A DNA stretch of 64,000 nt from Salicibibacter cibarius (GCF_016495725.1 NZ_CP054705.1:2356001-2420000), one strand, 5' to 3'; shown: positions 36,728-46,237, counted from the first letter of the stretch. Numbers and translations are program-made. The notes: generated by a model from the sequence alone, not told the origin.

Positions 36728-37381
36728 TCACCCACTAGAAACGGGAAAACTTTTTAATGCTGAGAAAGCCTTCGCCATTTTTTTTGCAAAATTTATGGGA
36801 GGCTCTACGGATTGAACATGTATATAAAGAATCGTTGGGTCCGTGTATATCCAATGATTGTGAATAGCACTCACCGTTAACTCTTGTTGTAACAGTGCCT
36901 TTGAAAACGGAAAAACTTCCGTTTCCAAAACGGTTACTTCTGATAGGTTTAGTGCATTTCCTTTATTGTCTAATTCCCCAAAAGATAAATGTGCCACCAA
37001 TACAGATGAAGCATCCTTCCCTTCAATGGTGACATGAAAATCTCTAGTCAGATCAACAGAACAAGTTCCTTTTTCCACTTGCTCTTTCCCCTTACCATGA
37101 ACGATACTGGCAAATTCATGGCAAAGAGATTTTTCCTTGCGCTCCTTTGGTTCCCCTTTCGAGCGAAAGTCCTCATACCCCTGATACAACTCATCCATTA
37201 GTTGGGTAATAACTGATCCATCCTGGTTACCATTCTCACCAATTTCTTTACGTAGGATTGAGATGTTTCGGTGAAGAATGTTCGCCTGATCAGAGGGAGA
37301 ATGCTCATTAATCATTTCTTCCATTTGATTCATCCAGCGGTTCACGTCGGTTAGGTAAAGTTCCCAATGAGTTTGTGCCAC
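36728..37381 (-). CDS. DUF1259 family protein
   Basis: A 217-residue protein. The N-terminal half is helical and charged; the C-terminal half has the DUF1259 (LppY/LpqO-like) features: G-E-L-D-N-K-G-N-A, V-T-V-L-E-T-E-V-F-P-F-S-K-A-L and V-S-A-I-H-N-H-W-I-Y-T-D-P-T-I-L-Y-I-H-V. The H-N-H motif is the family's best conserved site. Function unknown. Many relatives are secreted, but no signal peptide is present here. Translation starts at GTG 37381 after GGAGGTGACACC. Confidence 0.7.
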   Translation of the reverse strand: MAQTHWELYLTDVNRWMNQMEEMINEHSPSDQANILHRNISILRKEIGENGNQDGSVITQLMDELYQGYEDFRSKGEPKERKEKSLCHEFASIVHGKGKEQVEKGTCSVDLTRDFHVTIEGKDASSVLVAHLSFGELDNKGNALNLSEVTVLETEVFPFSKALLQQELTVSAIHNHWIYTDPTILYIHVQSVEPPINFAKKMAKAFSALKSFPVSSG

Positions 37382-37500
37382 GGTGTCACCTCCGAAATGT
37401 GCTTCTTACCATATGTATGGGACGGATGGATCGTCTTATACCTAACGGTTATTCAAGGTAATTAATTTTATGACCTCAAATCTAATAAGAATCGACTACA

Positions 37501-37529
37501 AAAAAAAGAGGAGATCGCCCAATCTCCTC
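37501..37529 (-). terminator. Intrinsic terminator, minus strand
   Basis: Stem GAGGAGAT/ATCTCCTC with a 6-base loop, followed on the minus strand by eight T. It insulates the DUF1259 gene from the spore-protein transcript. Confidence 0.85.
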
Positions 37530-37632
37530 ATAATGAAAGTTCCCTAACGAACCAACGAATCCAAATGGATACCAACCATTTCCGACTTTTCACTAATTTA
37601 TGCATCCAATAAGAATATGTTCAAAACTAAAA

Positions 37633-37654
37633 ATCCGGAGGCTTCCCTCCGGAT
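37633..37654 (-). terminator. Terminator of the SspF-like gene
   Basis: ATCCGGAGG/CCTCCGGAT stem with short loop, then TTTTTAG on the minus strand, 22 bases past the SspF-like stop. Confidence 0.85.
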
Positions 37655-37675
37655 GATGCACGGCCTTCCTGATCA

Positions 37676-37855
37676 TTAATGCTCTTTTTTATCCATGTTT
37701 TCTTCGGCCATTTTCACGGCCTGCTTAACCATATTTCCAGCATCACGAGTCGTAATACCGCCCCAACCTTCTTGCTGTACAGTGTCATAAAAACCCAGCT
37801 CTTTTGAAATTTCCTCTTTTAAGGCATCGGACATAATACCCCGGTTTCGGGCCAC
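37676..37855 (-). CDS. sspF: Alpha/beta-type small acid-soluble spore protein, SspF-like
   Basis: The protein is 59 residues from GTG 37855, chosen because AAGGAG lies 8 bases upstream and because M-A-R-N-R-G-I-M-S-D aligns with the start of B. subtilis SspF. The core L-G-F-Y-D-T-V-Q-Q-E-G-W-G-G-I-T and R-D-A-G-N-M-V-K-Q-A-V matches the SspF/alpha-beta SASP family, which coat spore DNA and protect it from damage. Expected to be transcribed by sigma-G in the forespore. Followed by its own terminator. Confidence 0.9.
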   Translation of the reverse strand: MARNRGIMSDALKEEISKELGFYDTVQQEGWGGITTRDAGNMVKQAVKMAEENMDKKEH

Positions 37856-38046
37856 ATGAACAACTCCTTGTTTCAAAATACCGTGCTGTATATAGTTTGA
37901 ATCAGAAGGGCGAAAATATAACTACCGATGTCCAGCACAACTGGAAATCGAAGCCATTTTTTGGTCCAAAAAACTTACCGTAACATACATAAGAACCGAA
38001 ACCTGAGAAACCCTATCGATATCCAGGTTAAAAAGGTGGTAAGGTT

Positions 38047-38775
38047 ATGCAAGAATCCCTGGTCGTCATTGTACGGGCCCTGATTACTTTTTTTATTATC
38101 CTGCTGTATGCCAGGATTATTGGGAAGCAACAAATTGGAAATTTTACGATGTTCGATTACATCAATGGGATTACCATCGGTTCCATCGCAGGTACGCTAG
38201 CCACAGATCTTTCTTCTAAGGCCCTGGTTCACTTTCTTGCTTTGACTGTATTTATTATCTTAACCATCGTTTTGCAATTGATTGGAATCAAAAATCGATT
38301 TCTGTCTAAGGTCCAAGATTCAGAACCCGTTGTTCTGATGCAGGCAGGCAAGATCCTGGAGAAAAATTTACAAAAGGTACGTATTACCAAGGATCAACTC
38401 ATGGCGCAATTACGAGCCAAAAATATTTTTTCTCCGCTAGAGGTTGAGGTTGCTTTGTTGGAACCCGATGGTGCCATTTCTGTGTTACCGAGTTCCTCCT
38501 ATCAGGTCGTCCAAAAAAAGGATTTAAACATTCCTCCTCAAGCAGCAAAACTCACAACTGAAGTGGTCATAGACGGAAAAGTTATTAACCAAAACCTCAC
38601 TCAGCGAAATAAAGATCAAGATTGGCTTACGGAACAACTCAACAACCAAGAAATCACCAATCTTCGTGAGGTATCTTATGCGGCTATCCTGCCAAATGAC
38701 ACGCTTTACGTGGACAAGTTTGACGATCAGGTTGGGGACGAAATGAATATTAGTGATTATCCTGGTCCTTACTAA
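38047..38775 (+). CDS. DUF421 membrane protein
   Basis: A 242-residue YetF-type protein: three N-terminal membrane helices, R-I-I-G-K-Q-Q-I-G-N-F-T-M-F-D-Y-I-N-G-I-T-I-G family block near residue 23-45, and a C-terminal soluble domain with K-N-L-Q-K-V-R-I-T-K-D-Q-L and L-E-P-D-G-A-I-S-V. Conservation is better than in the paralogue at 13372, and the gene pairs with DUF4363 downstream, the usual arrangement in Bacillus. ATG 38047 follows AAGGTGGTAAGGTT. It probably contributes to spore envelope properties (inference from homologues). Confidence 0.9.
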   Translation: MQESLVVIVRALITFFIILLYARIIGKQQIGNFTMFDYINGITIGSIAGTLATDLSSKALVHFLALTVFIILTIVLQLIGIKNRFLSKVQDSEPVVLMQAGKILEKNLQKVRITKDQLMAQLRAKNIFSPLEVEVALLEPDGAISVLPSSSYQVVQKKDLNIPPQAAKLTTEVVIDGKVINQNLTQRNKDQDWLTEQLNNQEITNLREVSYAAILPNDTLYVDKFDDQVGDEMNISDYPGPY

Positions 38776-38801
38776 GCCAAACGGAATGGGGGAATTCATT
38801 C

Positions 38802-39164
38802 ATGAATAAATTTTTGCTTTATTTCATTCCAGCGTTATTTCTTATTTTCGTCATAGGGCTAATGACAGGCGGGGGTTGGCTTAAGGAGCCTATAACCGGA
38901 CAAGATGATCTATTGGCTTACATCCAGAACATTGAACAGGCCATGGAGGAAGAAAATTGGGAGGAAGCATCGGCTCAACATCAGAATGCTGAACAGGCGT
39001 GGGAAACGATATCGAAACGTATTCAGTATAGTGTAGAACGGGAGGACATGCTCGCTGTCAGTGAGACGATTTCTAAAATGGAAGGCGGAATTGAGGAAGA
39101 AGATTCAAGCACGATTTCCCCCGAACTCTATTATTTCTATGAATTATGGTCCAAATTAGGTTAA
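38802..39164 (+). CDS. DUF4363 family protein
   Basis: A 120-residue protein with one N-terminal membrane segment (about 4-22) and a helical, acidic outer domain (A-M-E-E-E-N-W-E-E-A-S-A-Q ... W-E-T-I-S-K-R-I-Q-Y-S-V-E-R-E-D) with the W-x-K-R-I-Q-Y-S-V-E-R pattern of DUF4363. It starts 26 bases after the DUF421 stop with GGGGGA upstream, so the two form an operon. The pairing is common in sporeformers; function unknown. Confidence 0.85.
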   Translation: MNKFLLYFIPALFLIFVIGLMTGGGWLKEPITGQDDLLAYIQNIEQAMEEENWEEASAQHQNAEQAWETISKRIQYSVEREDMLAVSETISKMEGGIEEEDSSTISPELYYFYELWSKLG

Positions 39165-40003
39165 ACTTGTTTATATATAATAACACCCACATTTCTATTT
39201 TTGTTCATACGTTCATCACAGATTCTCTGATAATGGAGTGTACAACACTGTGATGAACAAAAAACCAAACACTTTATACAACATTGAGTGTTTGGCATTC
39301 CATATTCTACTGATAAAAAATGCTCCGCAAAAATTATCTAGCCTTTACGGGAACATTCATAAAATCATTTCTCTGTAGATGTTATTTTTTAAAGAAGTCT
39401 ATAAATATAGGCGTTTCAAGGATTTGTAAGCAAGCTTACATCATGCCGTCCATATATCAGGTATGTTTTTCATACCTTTCTAATCAATATTGATAATTAA
39501 TGTCCCAAAAAGGGTACTTTTATTCGTATTATTTCGCCTATAATCCCTATAATCCACTTTTTTTATAATTTTCTTGTTAAAAAGTCATAGTTTAAATTCT
39601 TTTGCCCGTTATTCAATTCCTATATAAATGTTACAAACTTAGTTTTGAAAAGGAAAGATTGATCGTTTATCATTATGAGAATATATATTCTGAAGGTGGT
39701 TAAAGCATGTATTAAGATTTGTTGTCATTGGAAAGTTGTTATTTACTGAAATCATCGTTAATACCATTGCTCAGAGGATTGTAAAATACCGTCGACAAAC
39801 TTCAGTTTCCGTTGTTGATGGATGGATAAATGACCACCAGAATGTATATACCCATACCTCCAACCTGGGCACAGCTTCGTTGGAATTAACCCATTTGAAC
39901 CCGATCGGGGAAGCATTTAATAATAAACCTCGAATATAAAATGGTATAACGCAATATTTATCCAAGTGGGGTTAAAAATCCATCGGTGAGGAAAGGTGAT
40001 AAC
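39165..40003. other. Intergenic region upstream of katE with several dyads
   Basis: No gene is supported. Visible structures: GTTCATCACAG (39211-39221) facing CTGTGATGAAC (39248-39258), a CCAAACACT/AGTGTTTGG stem (39265-39295), AGGTATG-TTTTT-CATACCT (39459-39477) and the 14-base palindrome AGAATATATATTCT (39678-39691). A clear sigma-B promoter for katE was not found. A 67-codon frame at 39736 lacks an RBS. Confidence 0.4.
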
Positions 40004-42061
40004 ATGACTGATGAGTCAAGATACAATAAAGACGAGGAAAATCTAAAAAATCAGCAACTGGATAAATACCGCAAAAGAAATACCGGACATCCATTAACGA
40101 CTGAACAAGGGAGATTAATATCAAATGATACGGATCAATTAAAAGCCGGTGAGCGCGGTCCTTCCGCACGTCAGGATTATGAGTATTTTGAAAAAATGAC
40201 ACGCTTTGTTCACGAAGAGATACCAGAAAGAGTCGTTCATGCCAGAGGTTACGCAGCCCATGGTGAATTTGAATGTTATGAGTCGATGAAACAATTTACT
40301 AAAGCAGGATTTTTGCAGAAGGCCGGAAAAAAGACGCCATTATTTGCCCGATTCTCTACCGTTCAGGGGGACAGGGGATCCAAGGATACAGCAAGGGATT
40401 TACGCTGCTGGGGGACAAAGTTTTATACGGAAGAAGGAAATTATGATCTTACAATGATTAATATGCCTGTAAAGGAAAATCAGGATCCGATGCAGTTTCC
40501 GGATTTGATGCATGCATACTTCCCCGAGCCACGTACTGGTTATCCAACAGCTTCCGGTGCTCATGACACTTTTTGGGATTATGTTGCCAACAATGCGGAT
40601 TCCCTTCACATGATTATGTGGATCATGTCTGATCGAGGCATTGTAAGAAGTTATCGCATGATGGAATCGTTTTCGATTAATACGTACCTATTTGTCAATG
40701 ACCAAGAGCAAGCAACTTTTGTGAGGTTTACTTGGAAACCTGTACTCGGCACCCATTCCCTGACAATGGATGAGGCGCAAAAAATTGGGGGGATTGATCC
40801 GGATTACCATCGTCGGGATCTACGGGAAGCGATTAACCGCGGGGCTTTTGCGGAATATGAATTGGGCGTCCAAATGATACCGGAAGAAGATGAATTCAAT
40901 TACGATTTTGATGTGATCGATTCAACAAAGTTTTGGCCGGAAGAGATCGTCCCTGTTCACATTATCGGTAAGATGACCTTGAACAGAAATGTTGATAATG
41001 AATTTGCGGAATCGGAACAAGTCGCCTTTAACCCAGCGAATGTCGTTCCGGGCATAGATTTTTCCAATGATCCCGTCCTTCAGGGCAGGTTAATTGCTTA
41101 TCAAAGTGCCCAGTACTACCGGCTTGGGGCGAACTTCCAACACTTACCGATCAATCAGCCGATTTGCCCGGTAACGAACAATATTCGACGAGGTTCCATG
41201 AGGTATCCCATCGATGTTGATCAGGTAAGCTATCATAGAAATTCGCTGGCAGATAACACGCCACATGAGACGCCCCCGGAAGAAGGCGGCTATGAAAGTT
41301 ATCCAAAATGGGTGGAAGGACATCTCACGCGAAAACGGAGCGAAACGTTCAAAGATTATTTTTCGCAACCGAGGATCTTTTGGAATAGTTTAACCCCCGT
41401 TGAAAAACAACACACGATCGAAGCATTCGGTTATCAGGTTGGAAGTGTCAATAGCGAGTCTGTTCGTCAACAAGTGGTTGACTTACTTGTCAACGTGGAT
41501 AGGGATTTGGCATGTATTATTGCTGACAAAGTGGGTGTCGATCATCCAAGCGGATCCCATGTTGATGTTTCCACGAGTTACCCTTCTTTGAGCCAAGCGA
41601 ATACCCCCCATTACGCTTATACGCAGAAAGTTGGGGTTCTTATAGGGGATGGTTTTAACGGGAATGAGGTCACTCATACGATGAACGTGTTACAAGAGTA
41701 CGGGGTTTTTGTCGATATCGTAAGTGAATCGCTTGGGACTGTGACTGGGGATGATGGCACACAAATCAAGGTTGATAAAACCTTTGATACAACGAACGCC
41801 GTCCTTTTAGATGCCCTTTATGTTGTGGGGGGAAAAGCGAACAACCAGGCAAAATTTGATGACGACATTGTTACATTTATCAGAGAAACATTCAAACACT
41901 TTAAACCGATCGGCATTGCAACAACCGGACAATCTTATTTTTATGCCCAAGATCCCAAAGCTTATCCTGGTGTTGTCTTTGCTTCCCATAATCCTGATTT
42001 CGGGCATGAATTTGTCTCTGCCATCGCCCAACAACGTTTCTGGAGTCGAAAGGTGTATTAG
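40004..42061 (+). CDS. katE: Large-subunit catalase (HPII/KatE type)
   Basis: A 685-residue catalase, start ATG 40004 after AGGAAAGGTGATAAC. Core features: distal His in R-V-V/I-H-A-R-G-Y-A-A-H-G, F-A-R-F-S-T-V-Q-G near 110, D-L-T-M-I-N-M-P-V with the conserved Asn, and the proximal heme Tyr in G-R-L-I-A-Y-Q-S-A-Q. After residue 530 a flavodoxin-like/GATase1 C-terminal domain (K-V-G-V-L-I-G-D-G-F-N) is present, defining the large clade 2 catalases. It disproportionates hydrogen peroxide; the B. subtilis orthologue is a general-stress protein. A strong terminator follows. Confidence 0.95.
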   Translation: MTDESRYNKDEENLKNQQLDKYRKRNTGHPLTTEQGRLISNDTDQLKAGERGPSARQDYEYFEKMTRFVHEEIPERVVHARGYAAHGEFECYESMKQFTKAGFLQKAGKKTPLFARFSTVQGDRGSKDTARDLRCWGTKFYTEEGNYDLTMINMPVKENQDPMQFPDLMHAYFPEPRTGYPTASGAHDTFWDYVANNADSLHMIMWIMSDRGIVRSYRMMESFSINTYLFVNDQEQATFVRFTWKPVLGTHSLTMDEAQKIGGIDPDYHRRDLREAINRGAFAEYELGVQMIPEEDEFNYDFDVIDSTKFWPEEIVPVHIIGKMTLNRNVDNEFAESEQVAFNPANVVPGIDFSNDPVLQGRLIAYQSAQYYRLGANFQHLPINQPICPVTNNIRRGSMRYPIDVDQVSYHRNSLADNTPHETPPEEGGYESYPKWVEGHLTRKRSETFKDYFSQPRIFWNSLTPVEKQHTIEAFGYQVGSVNSESVRQQVVDLLVNVDRDLACIIADKVGVDHPSGSHVDVSTSYPSLSQANTPHYAYTQKVGVLIGDGFNGNEVTHTMNVLQEYGVFVDIVSESLGTVTGDDGTQIKVDKTFDTTNAVLLDALYVVGGKANNQAKFDDDIVTFIRETFKHFKPIGIATTGQSYFYAQDPKAYPGVVFASHNPDFGHEFVSAIAQQRFWSRKVY

Positions 42062-42080
42062 GTTTTGTTCCATTTAGATG

Positions 42081-42108
42081 AAAAGAGTAGCGCTGGCTAC
42101 TCTTTTTT
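42081..42108 (+). terminator. Terminator of katE
   Basis: Stem AAAAGAGTAGC/GCTACTCTTTT with GCTG loop and T-run, 20 bases past the stop. Confidence 0.9.
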
Positions 42109-42785
42109 ACGTCGACGAGCTTCTATGAATACAAATACATTATCAATTTTTCTCTAGCTTATTTGAGCAACATTAAGACTATCTCTCAAGCCAGTCAAGA
42201 ATTCAATCTCCGGTAGATCAGTTAAAGTAACAATAATAGGAAAAATGTCATATTTAGTAGTTTGATTTTATAGGCGATAAGTTTTTGAACTTGAATCAAA
42301 AAAGGTTGGTTGATCCCTCATCCGTTCACCATGGTAAACCTGACTAATGAAGATTAATAGATAAAGGTCAATAATCTATAATAAGATACGTCAAGAAAAA
42401 TTACAAAACTTAATTATCGGTGTGTATAACGATAATTGAGATTTTCCGTTATGCCTTGAGCACCTGCTTCTTAGCAGCGTTCATCACTGCCAATAACGAA
42501 GAAAAACCATCAGTTTTGGTGTTTCACGATTAGTCACCGTTATCCAAACATTTGCTTTTTGTATGAGAGGGCAAGGGTGATTTTCAGGGGAAAGGCTACG
42601 GTGCCGATATTCTTCGAATTGCAGTTTTTTCACATGGAAAGTTCGCGCGTTGCATTTTTCCACATCGTTTTCCAACAACTCTTCCAAATCATAAGCTGGA
42701 TAATCACTTCTTTCGTGCATGAAATGAAAGACTTTTCGCGTGCAAATCAATCGCGCTGTACAGCTGTTTTTTCAATATGTCCCGT
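42109..42785. other. Decayed intergenic DNA, no supported gene
   Basis: A minus-strand frame of 88 codons at 42484-42750 (with E-L-L-E-N-D-V-E-K-C-N-A-R-T-F-H-V and K-L-Q-F-E-E-Y) has protein-like composition but no RBS, and it ends directly against the intron fragment; it could be a fragment of a lost gene. Nothing else is recognised. Confidence 0.3.
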
Positions 42786-43040
42786 AATATCCAATTTTTC
42801 AGCCGTACGGCTTATCCGTTGGCATACCTTCTCCCTATAAGTGGCTCCAGCTTCGTTCTGCCGAATCACCTGTGCTTCATACCCTCAGACCTGTTAACGG
42901 CATGTAGGATTTGTTGAAGGATGGTTTCGGGAAACATGGTTCCGTCATTCCCATCTTTCATTGTAAAGTTGGAATTACGTTAAAATTCCCTGCATGTTCA
43001 CGCTTCAAAGCGTTTATAATAGAACTTGTCGCGCGCGCTC
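42786..43040 (-). ncRNA. Group II intron 5' fragment (domain I)
   Basis: Read on the minus strand from 43040 (GAGCGCGCGCGACAAGTT...) this matches the 5' third of the intron at 50907-50040 over about 255 bases with roughly 85-90 percent identity by eye, including GGAACCATGTTTCC, ACAGGTGATTCGGCAGAACG and GAAGGTATGCC. Identity ends sharply at 42786, where the rest of the intron is missing. Upstream exon words (TATTCAAGAA) are also shared. Confidence 0.65.
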
Positions 43041-43104
43041 TTTTCTTGAATAGTGAATGTGGTGGGATGTGTGTATTCCATAAGTGACATAAAGGCGAGT
43101 GAAC

Positions 43105-43340
43105 CTCTCCACCTAAATCAAAGATTTTGATGGAGCTTCCCTATTCACAGACGATGGCTTTGTTCTATGTGAACCGAGTCTTACATCATCTCCCAGGGCT
43201 TTGTTTTATACTGATCGGACAGGACCTTGCCCTACAGTCGAAACCATGTATTTATACAGTTGGACACAAACCCAAAAGGTCCCGTCCAACTTTTTCAATA
43301 TTGATGGCCGCATTGTGGTCGCGGTCTAAAACTGTTCCAC
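43105..43340 (-). ncRNA. Candidate omega RNA of TnpB
   Basis: In this family the guide RNA covers the 3' end of tnpB and the right end, with the guide just outside the element. On the minus strand the region ends GGTGGAGAGGTTCAC at about 43102, after a hairpin with the ATCAAA/TTTGAT stem; the sequence directly beyond, starting TCGCCTTTATGTCAC, would be the guide. Prediction from family rules only. Confidence 0.4.
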
Positions 43341-44418
43341 ATGACTTGCATACATGCGTGCGAACGGACAGGGCCTTTTTCACACGCTTCCCACAGCTGG
43401 AACAGTCTTGACTCGTATAATGGGCTTTAATTTTGACGAGTGTTCCACCATTATTGTTACACTTGTACTCGAGCTTACGACAAAAAGCACCCCAACCAGC
43501 GTCATGAATCGACTTTGCCAAATGGCGGTTTTTCACCATATTTTGAATCTTTAAGTCTTCTACAAAAACGACTTTATACATTTTCGAAAGGTGATAACTT
43601 CGTTTATGGAGAAAATCACGCCGTTGGTTCGCAATTTTTATGTGCAGTTGCTGCACGTTTTGACGTTGTTTCTTCCAGTTATTTGAACCTTGCGTCATTC
43701 GGGAAAGTTTCTTTTGTGCTCGTTTCAGTTTCTTTTCTGCTTTCAAAAGGAATCTCGGATTTTCGACGTTGGTCCCATCCGATAGCACGGCAAACTTATG
43801 AATCCCAACATCAACGCCTGTGGATTGAACGGGAAAATCAACCGTTTCGTTTACGTGTCTTTCGACGCTGAAGATCGCAAACCAACGATGACCTTGGCGT
43901 TTGATCGAGACTTGTTTCACCTTTCCTTCTATTGGGCGGTGAAAGTTTACATAGACTGATCCGAGTTTTGAAATAAGAAGATGATTGTTCTCATCTAACG
44001 AAGCGGCATAACGCACATCACGTACGTGAACGTCGCCGGTTTTCTTGTTTTTTACCTTTCTTTTTTCCACCCCAAATTGTGTAAATGTCATTGACGTATA
44101 ATCCTTGTGTTTCTTGATTTTCGGATAGCGTGCACGCCCTTCGAAAAAGTTCTTATACGCTTTTTCCAGACGGAAGAGTACCTCCTGCAAAGGTTGCGAC
44201 GGTATTGGTTTAAGAAGTTCGAATCTTTGTTTATCCTTTGTTTGCTGTTTTTGCAATGCATGTCGGGACAGTCCGGTCTTATTCTTTTGGTAAAAACGCT
44301 GTTTATCCAAAAGAGCGGAATTGTACTGTTGACGACAGATAGACAGCCAACGATCCATCGTTTGCCTCTGTTCTTCGTTTGGAAACATCTCGTATTTATA
44401 ATTCATGCGCATCAGCAT
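43252..44418 (-). CDS. tnpB: TnpB RNA-guided endonuclease (OrfB_IS605 family)
   Basis: A 388-residue protein with an intact RuvC site: Asp203 in T-G-V-D-V-G-I-H-K, Glu287 in V-F-V-E-D-L-K-I, and Asp367 in L-D-R-D-H-N-A-A. The zinc finger has Cys339, Cys342, Cys357 and Cys360. N-terminal helical region begins M-N-Y-K-Y-E-M-F-P-N, the usual TnpB/OrfB_N start. GGAGGTGAAAACAA precedes ATG 44418. TnpB cuts DNA next to a short TAM using an omega RNA and helps the element persist. All catalytic residues are present, so it may be active. Confidence 0.93.
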   Translation of the reverse strand: MLMRMNYKYEMFPNEEQRQTMDRWLSICRQQYNSALLDKQRFYQKNKTGLSRHALQKQQTKDKQRFELLKPIPSQPLQEVLFRLEKAYKNFFEGRARYPKIKKHKDYTSMTFTQFGVEKRKVKNKKTGDVHVRDVRYAASLDENNHLLISKLGSVYVNFHRPIEGKVKQVSIKRQGHRWFAIFSVERHVNETVDFPVQSTGVDVGIHKFAVLSDGTNVENPRFLLKAEKKLKRAQKKLSRMTQGSNNWKKQRQNVQQLHIKIANQRRDFLHKRSYHLSKMYKVVFVEDLKIQNMVKNRHLAKSIHDAGWGAFCRKLEYKCNNNGGTLVKIKAHYTSQDCSSCGKRVKKALSVRTHVCKSCGTVLDRDHNAAINIEKVGRDLLGLCPTV

Positions 44419-44625
44419 TTGTTTTCACCTCCCGAACGTTTGATTTGCTTCTATTATACCAAACATATGTTTTTTATCAAGATGTTTTTCTATTTTTCTA
44501 ATAAAAAAACCGATTCATCCCCCACTAAATCAAAGATTTTGAAGGGGACTTCTCGGCAAGGCGATTAAGACTAGAAAGAATTGAACCTCTACTGAGTTAT
44601 GTTCTCGAACTGATTTTCACTATCT

Positions 44626-45834
44626 CTATCTTGCACTCGTTTCCACGCGTCGGATATTGAACATAACGTCAACATCGACGTCAAGGTTTTGGAATTCTTC
44701 ATGCCAGTTATCTTTCGTTCTAATCTCTCGGTTCCAGTAGCCGGGGTGCTTGGCGCGGATGTATTCCCCAAACCCGAAAATATCCGATTGTTCCTTTTGC
44801 ATTGTCTGAATTAAATGTTCAACATGATCCGTAGCTATTTTGCCCCCTTCTTCTTCTATTTTCTCAATGAGTTGTGAATCGTTCAGATTGATGTCTGGAT
44901 CCCCTTCAATGACCGTCTCTTCATATCGAATTTTAACCCTGGCATAAGGTTTTCCTTCTTTTATTTCTGTCTTGATTTTACCTTGACGTAAAAGTGTTTC
45001 CCTTGTGATATGTTTATCTGTGCCCGGGATCGGAACAAAACCTTCATTTCCGCCTATCGGATAATCGGTTACAGCCATAAAATATCCAACTTGTAACGGC
45101 TCAATATGACCGATCATTCGGTCCGCTTTGAAATAGGCAAGGCCATCTAACCGAATTTGTTCCTCACCTACTGCTTGGAGGTAAGGAAGATAACCATCTT
45201 GGCCTTGGCTGGACACCATTCGCCAAAATAAACCCATGTAATTATCAGGAAACTTGCCTAAATCCACAAAACTTTCCACCATATTGACAAGGTACAATGT
45301 CGGCACTGCTTCCAATTTCGGAGAAAGATCCATATATTGAGCCGCTTCCTCCTGGGACACGACCATCCACGCGTTCCTCCGCACTTGCGGGTTTTGCCGC
45401 AGAGCTTCATTGAAGCGCTCTACCCCTTTTTTGGCAACGTCTTCATTGATGACAATGACACGCAGTTGCCCTAAAAATATATCCTCGGCCACTTCTTGCT
45501 GCAAATTGCTGATCGCTTCCTCCACTGTATGACCGGTCACACTCAGCACCCATACCGGATCTGATTGTTCTCCCCCTCCTTGCGGTGGACCCAAAAGCAC
45601 TTCCCCCGGAACGGCGATTTGCACGGTCACGCGAATCATTTCCGTGTTTGGTGTATCTTCGAGATGGGCAATGTTATCTTCCTCTTCGTCACTGTTGTCT
45701 GCTTCGTCAATGGCGATCGCGAGCACATTGGCCCGGTTTTCAATATCCTGGCTATCCCAGCAACCTGTTAGGATTGAGGCCAGTACAAAAAAGAATGCCC
45801 CATACAGGCTCATCCGGTGTATTCCATTATTCAT
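44626..45834 (-). CDS. Ger(x)C family spore germination lipoprotein
   Basis: The protein is 402 residues; a lipoprotein signal ends L-A-S-I-L-T-G-C-W-D, and the mature protein starts with C-W-D-S-Q-D-I-E-N-R-A, the standard GerC opening. Typical blocks follow: V-T-V-Q-I-A-V-P-G-E, L-R-V-I-V-I-N-E-D-V-A, and a C-terminal domain with A-R-V-K-I-R-Y-E. GerC subunits sit on the outer face of the spore inner membrane with GerA and GerB partners. No A or B subunit gene is adjacent, so it is an orphan, cut off by the TnpB element on its 3' side. Confidence 0.9.
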   Translation of the reverse strand: MNNGIHRMSLYGAFFFVLASILTGCWDSQDIENRANVLAIAIDEADNSDEEEDNIAHLEDTPNTEMIRVTVQIAVPGEVLLGPPQGGGEQSDPVWVLSVTGHTVEEAISNLQQEVAEDIFLGQLRVIVINEDVAKKGVERFNEALRQNPQVRRNAWMVVSQEEAAQYMDLSPKLEAVPTLYLVNMVESFVDLGKFPDNYMGLFWRMVSSQGQDGYLPYLQAVGEEQIRLDGLAYFKADRMIGHIEPLQVGYFMAVTDYPIGGNEGFVPIPGTDKHITRETLLRQGKIKTEIKEGKPYARVKIRYEETVIEGDPDINLNDSQLIEKIEEEGGKIATDHVEHLIQTMQKEQSDIFGFGEYIRAKHPGYWNREIRTKDNWHEEFQNLDVDVDVMFNIRRVETSAR

Positions 45835-45840
45835 GAGCTG

Positions 45841-46237
45841 ATCTCCATTTTAATATTTGATCATGACGGCATTGCTACAATTATGCATGAATATATCTGG
45901 ACAGCATTTATTGTATGTGTTCGAAATGACAAATATTCAGAGGTGTACATAATGTTGATGAAAGCTAAAAATAAATAGGGTTAACTTCCAACTAGATGGC
46001 CTGATCATATTATAAGGTCAGCCAGTCCAGTCATTTCTGGTTGACCATTTTTCATGGGTTTTATGTTTGAGGGAGCCGGGGTAGAACGATCTGACCTGTG
46101 GAAAGTTGATCCCGTCCGTAATGCTGTCCACCCCTCCTTGTAGAAACATGTTTGATGCCATCACAAGTTCTAGCTAACTAACACTTAAAAAGGATGCCGC
46201 TGCGTTATGACACTAAATAGCATTAGGCCAGTAACTC
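45841..46237. other. Intergenic region with a terminator-like hairpin
   Basis: GGTCAGCCAG at 46016-46025 pairs with CTGGTTGACC (46036-46045) and ATTTTT follows on the plus strand. No plus-strand gene ends here, so it may end antisense transcription or belong to decayed DNA. No gene is seen in the rest. Confidence 0.4.

Larger units (their letters stand above)
43105..44546 (-). mobile_element. Solo TnpB transposon of the IS200/IS605 group
   Basis: The TnpB gene is flanked by similar subterminal sequences, both containing TAAATCAAAGATTTTGA: at 43110-43137 within CTCCACC...TGGAG and at 44520-44550 within CCCCCAC...GGGG. Both can form imperfect hairpins, as expected for IS605-type ends. No TnpA gene is present, so movement would need a transposase in trans. 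Boundaries are approximate. Confidence 0.7.

Noticed and set aside
39580-39615. Sigma-B promoter (GTTTAA plus GTTATT) for katE
   Set aside because: The -10 part does not match GGGTAT/GGGTAA and it is about 400 bases from the start codon.
42484-42750. Minus-strand 88-codon gene
   Set aside because: No ribosome binding site, no recognisable family, and it is abutted by an intron fragment; kept only as possible debris.
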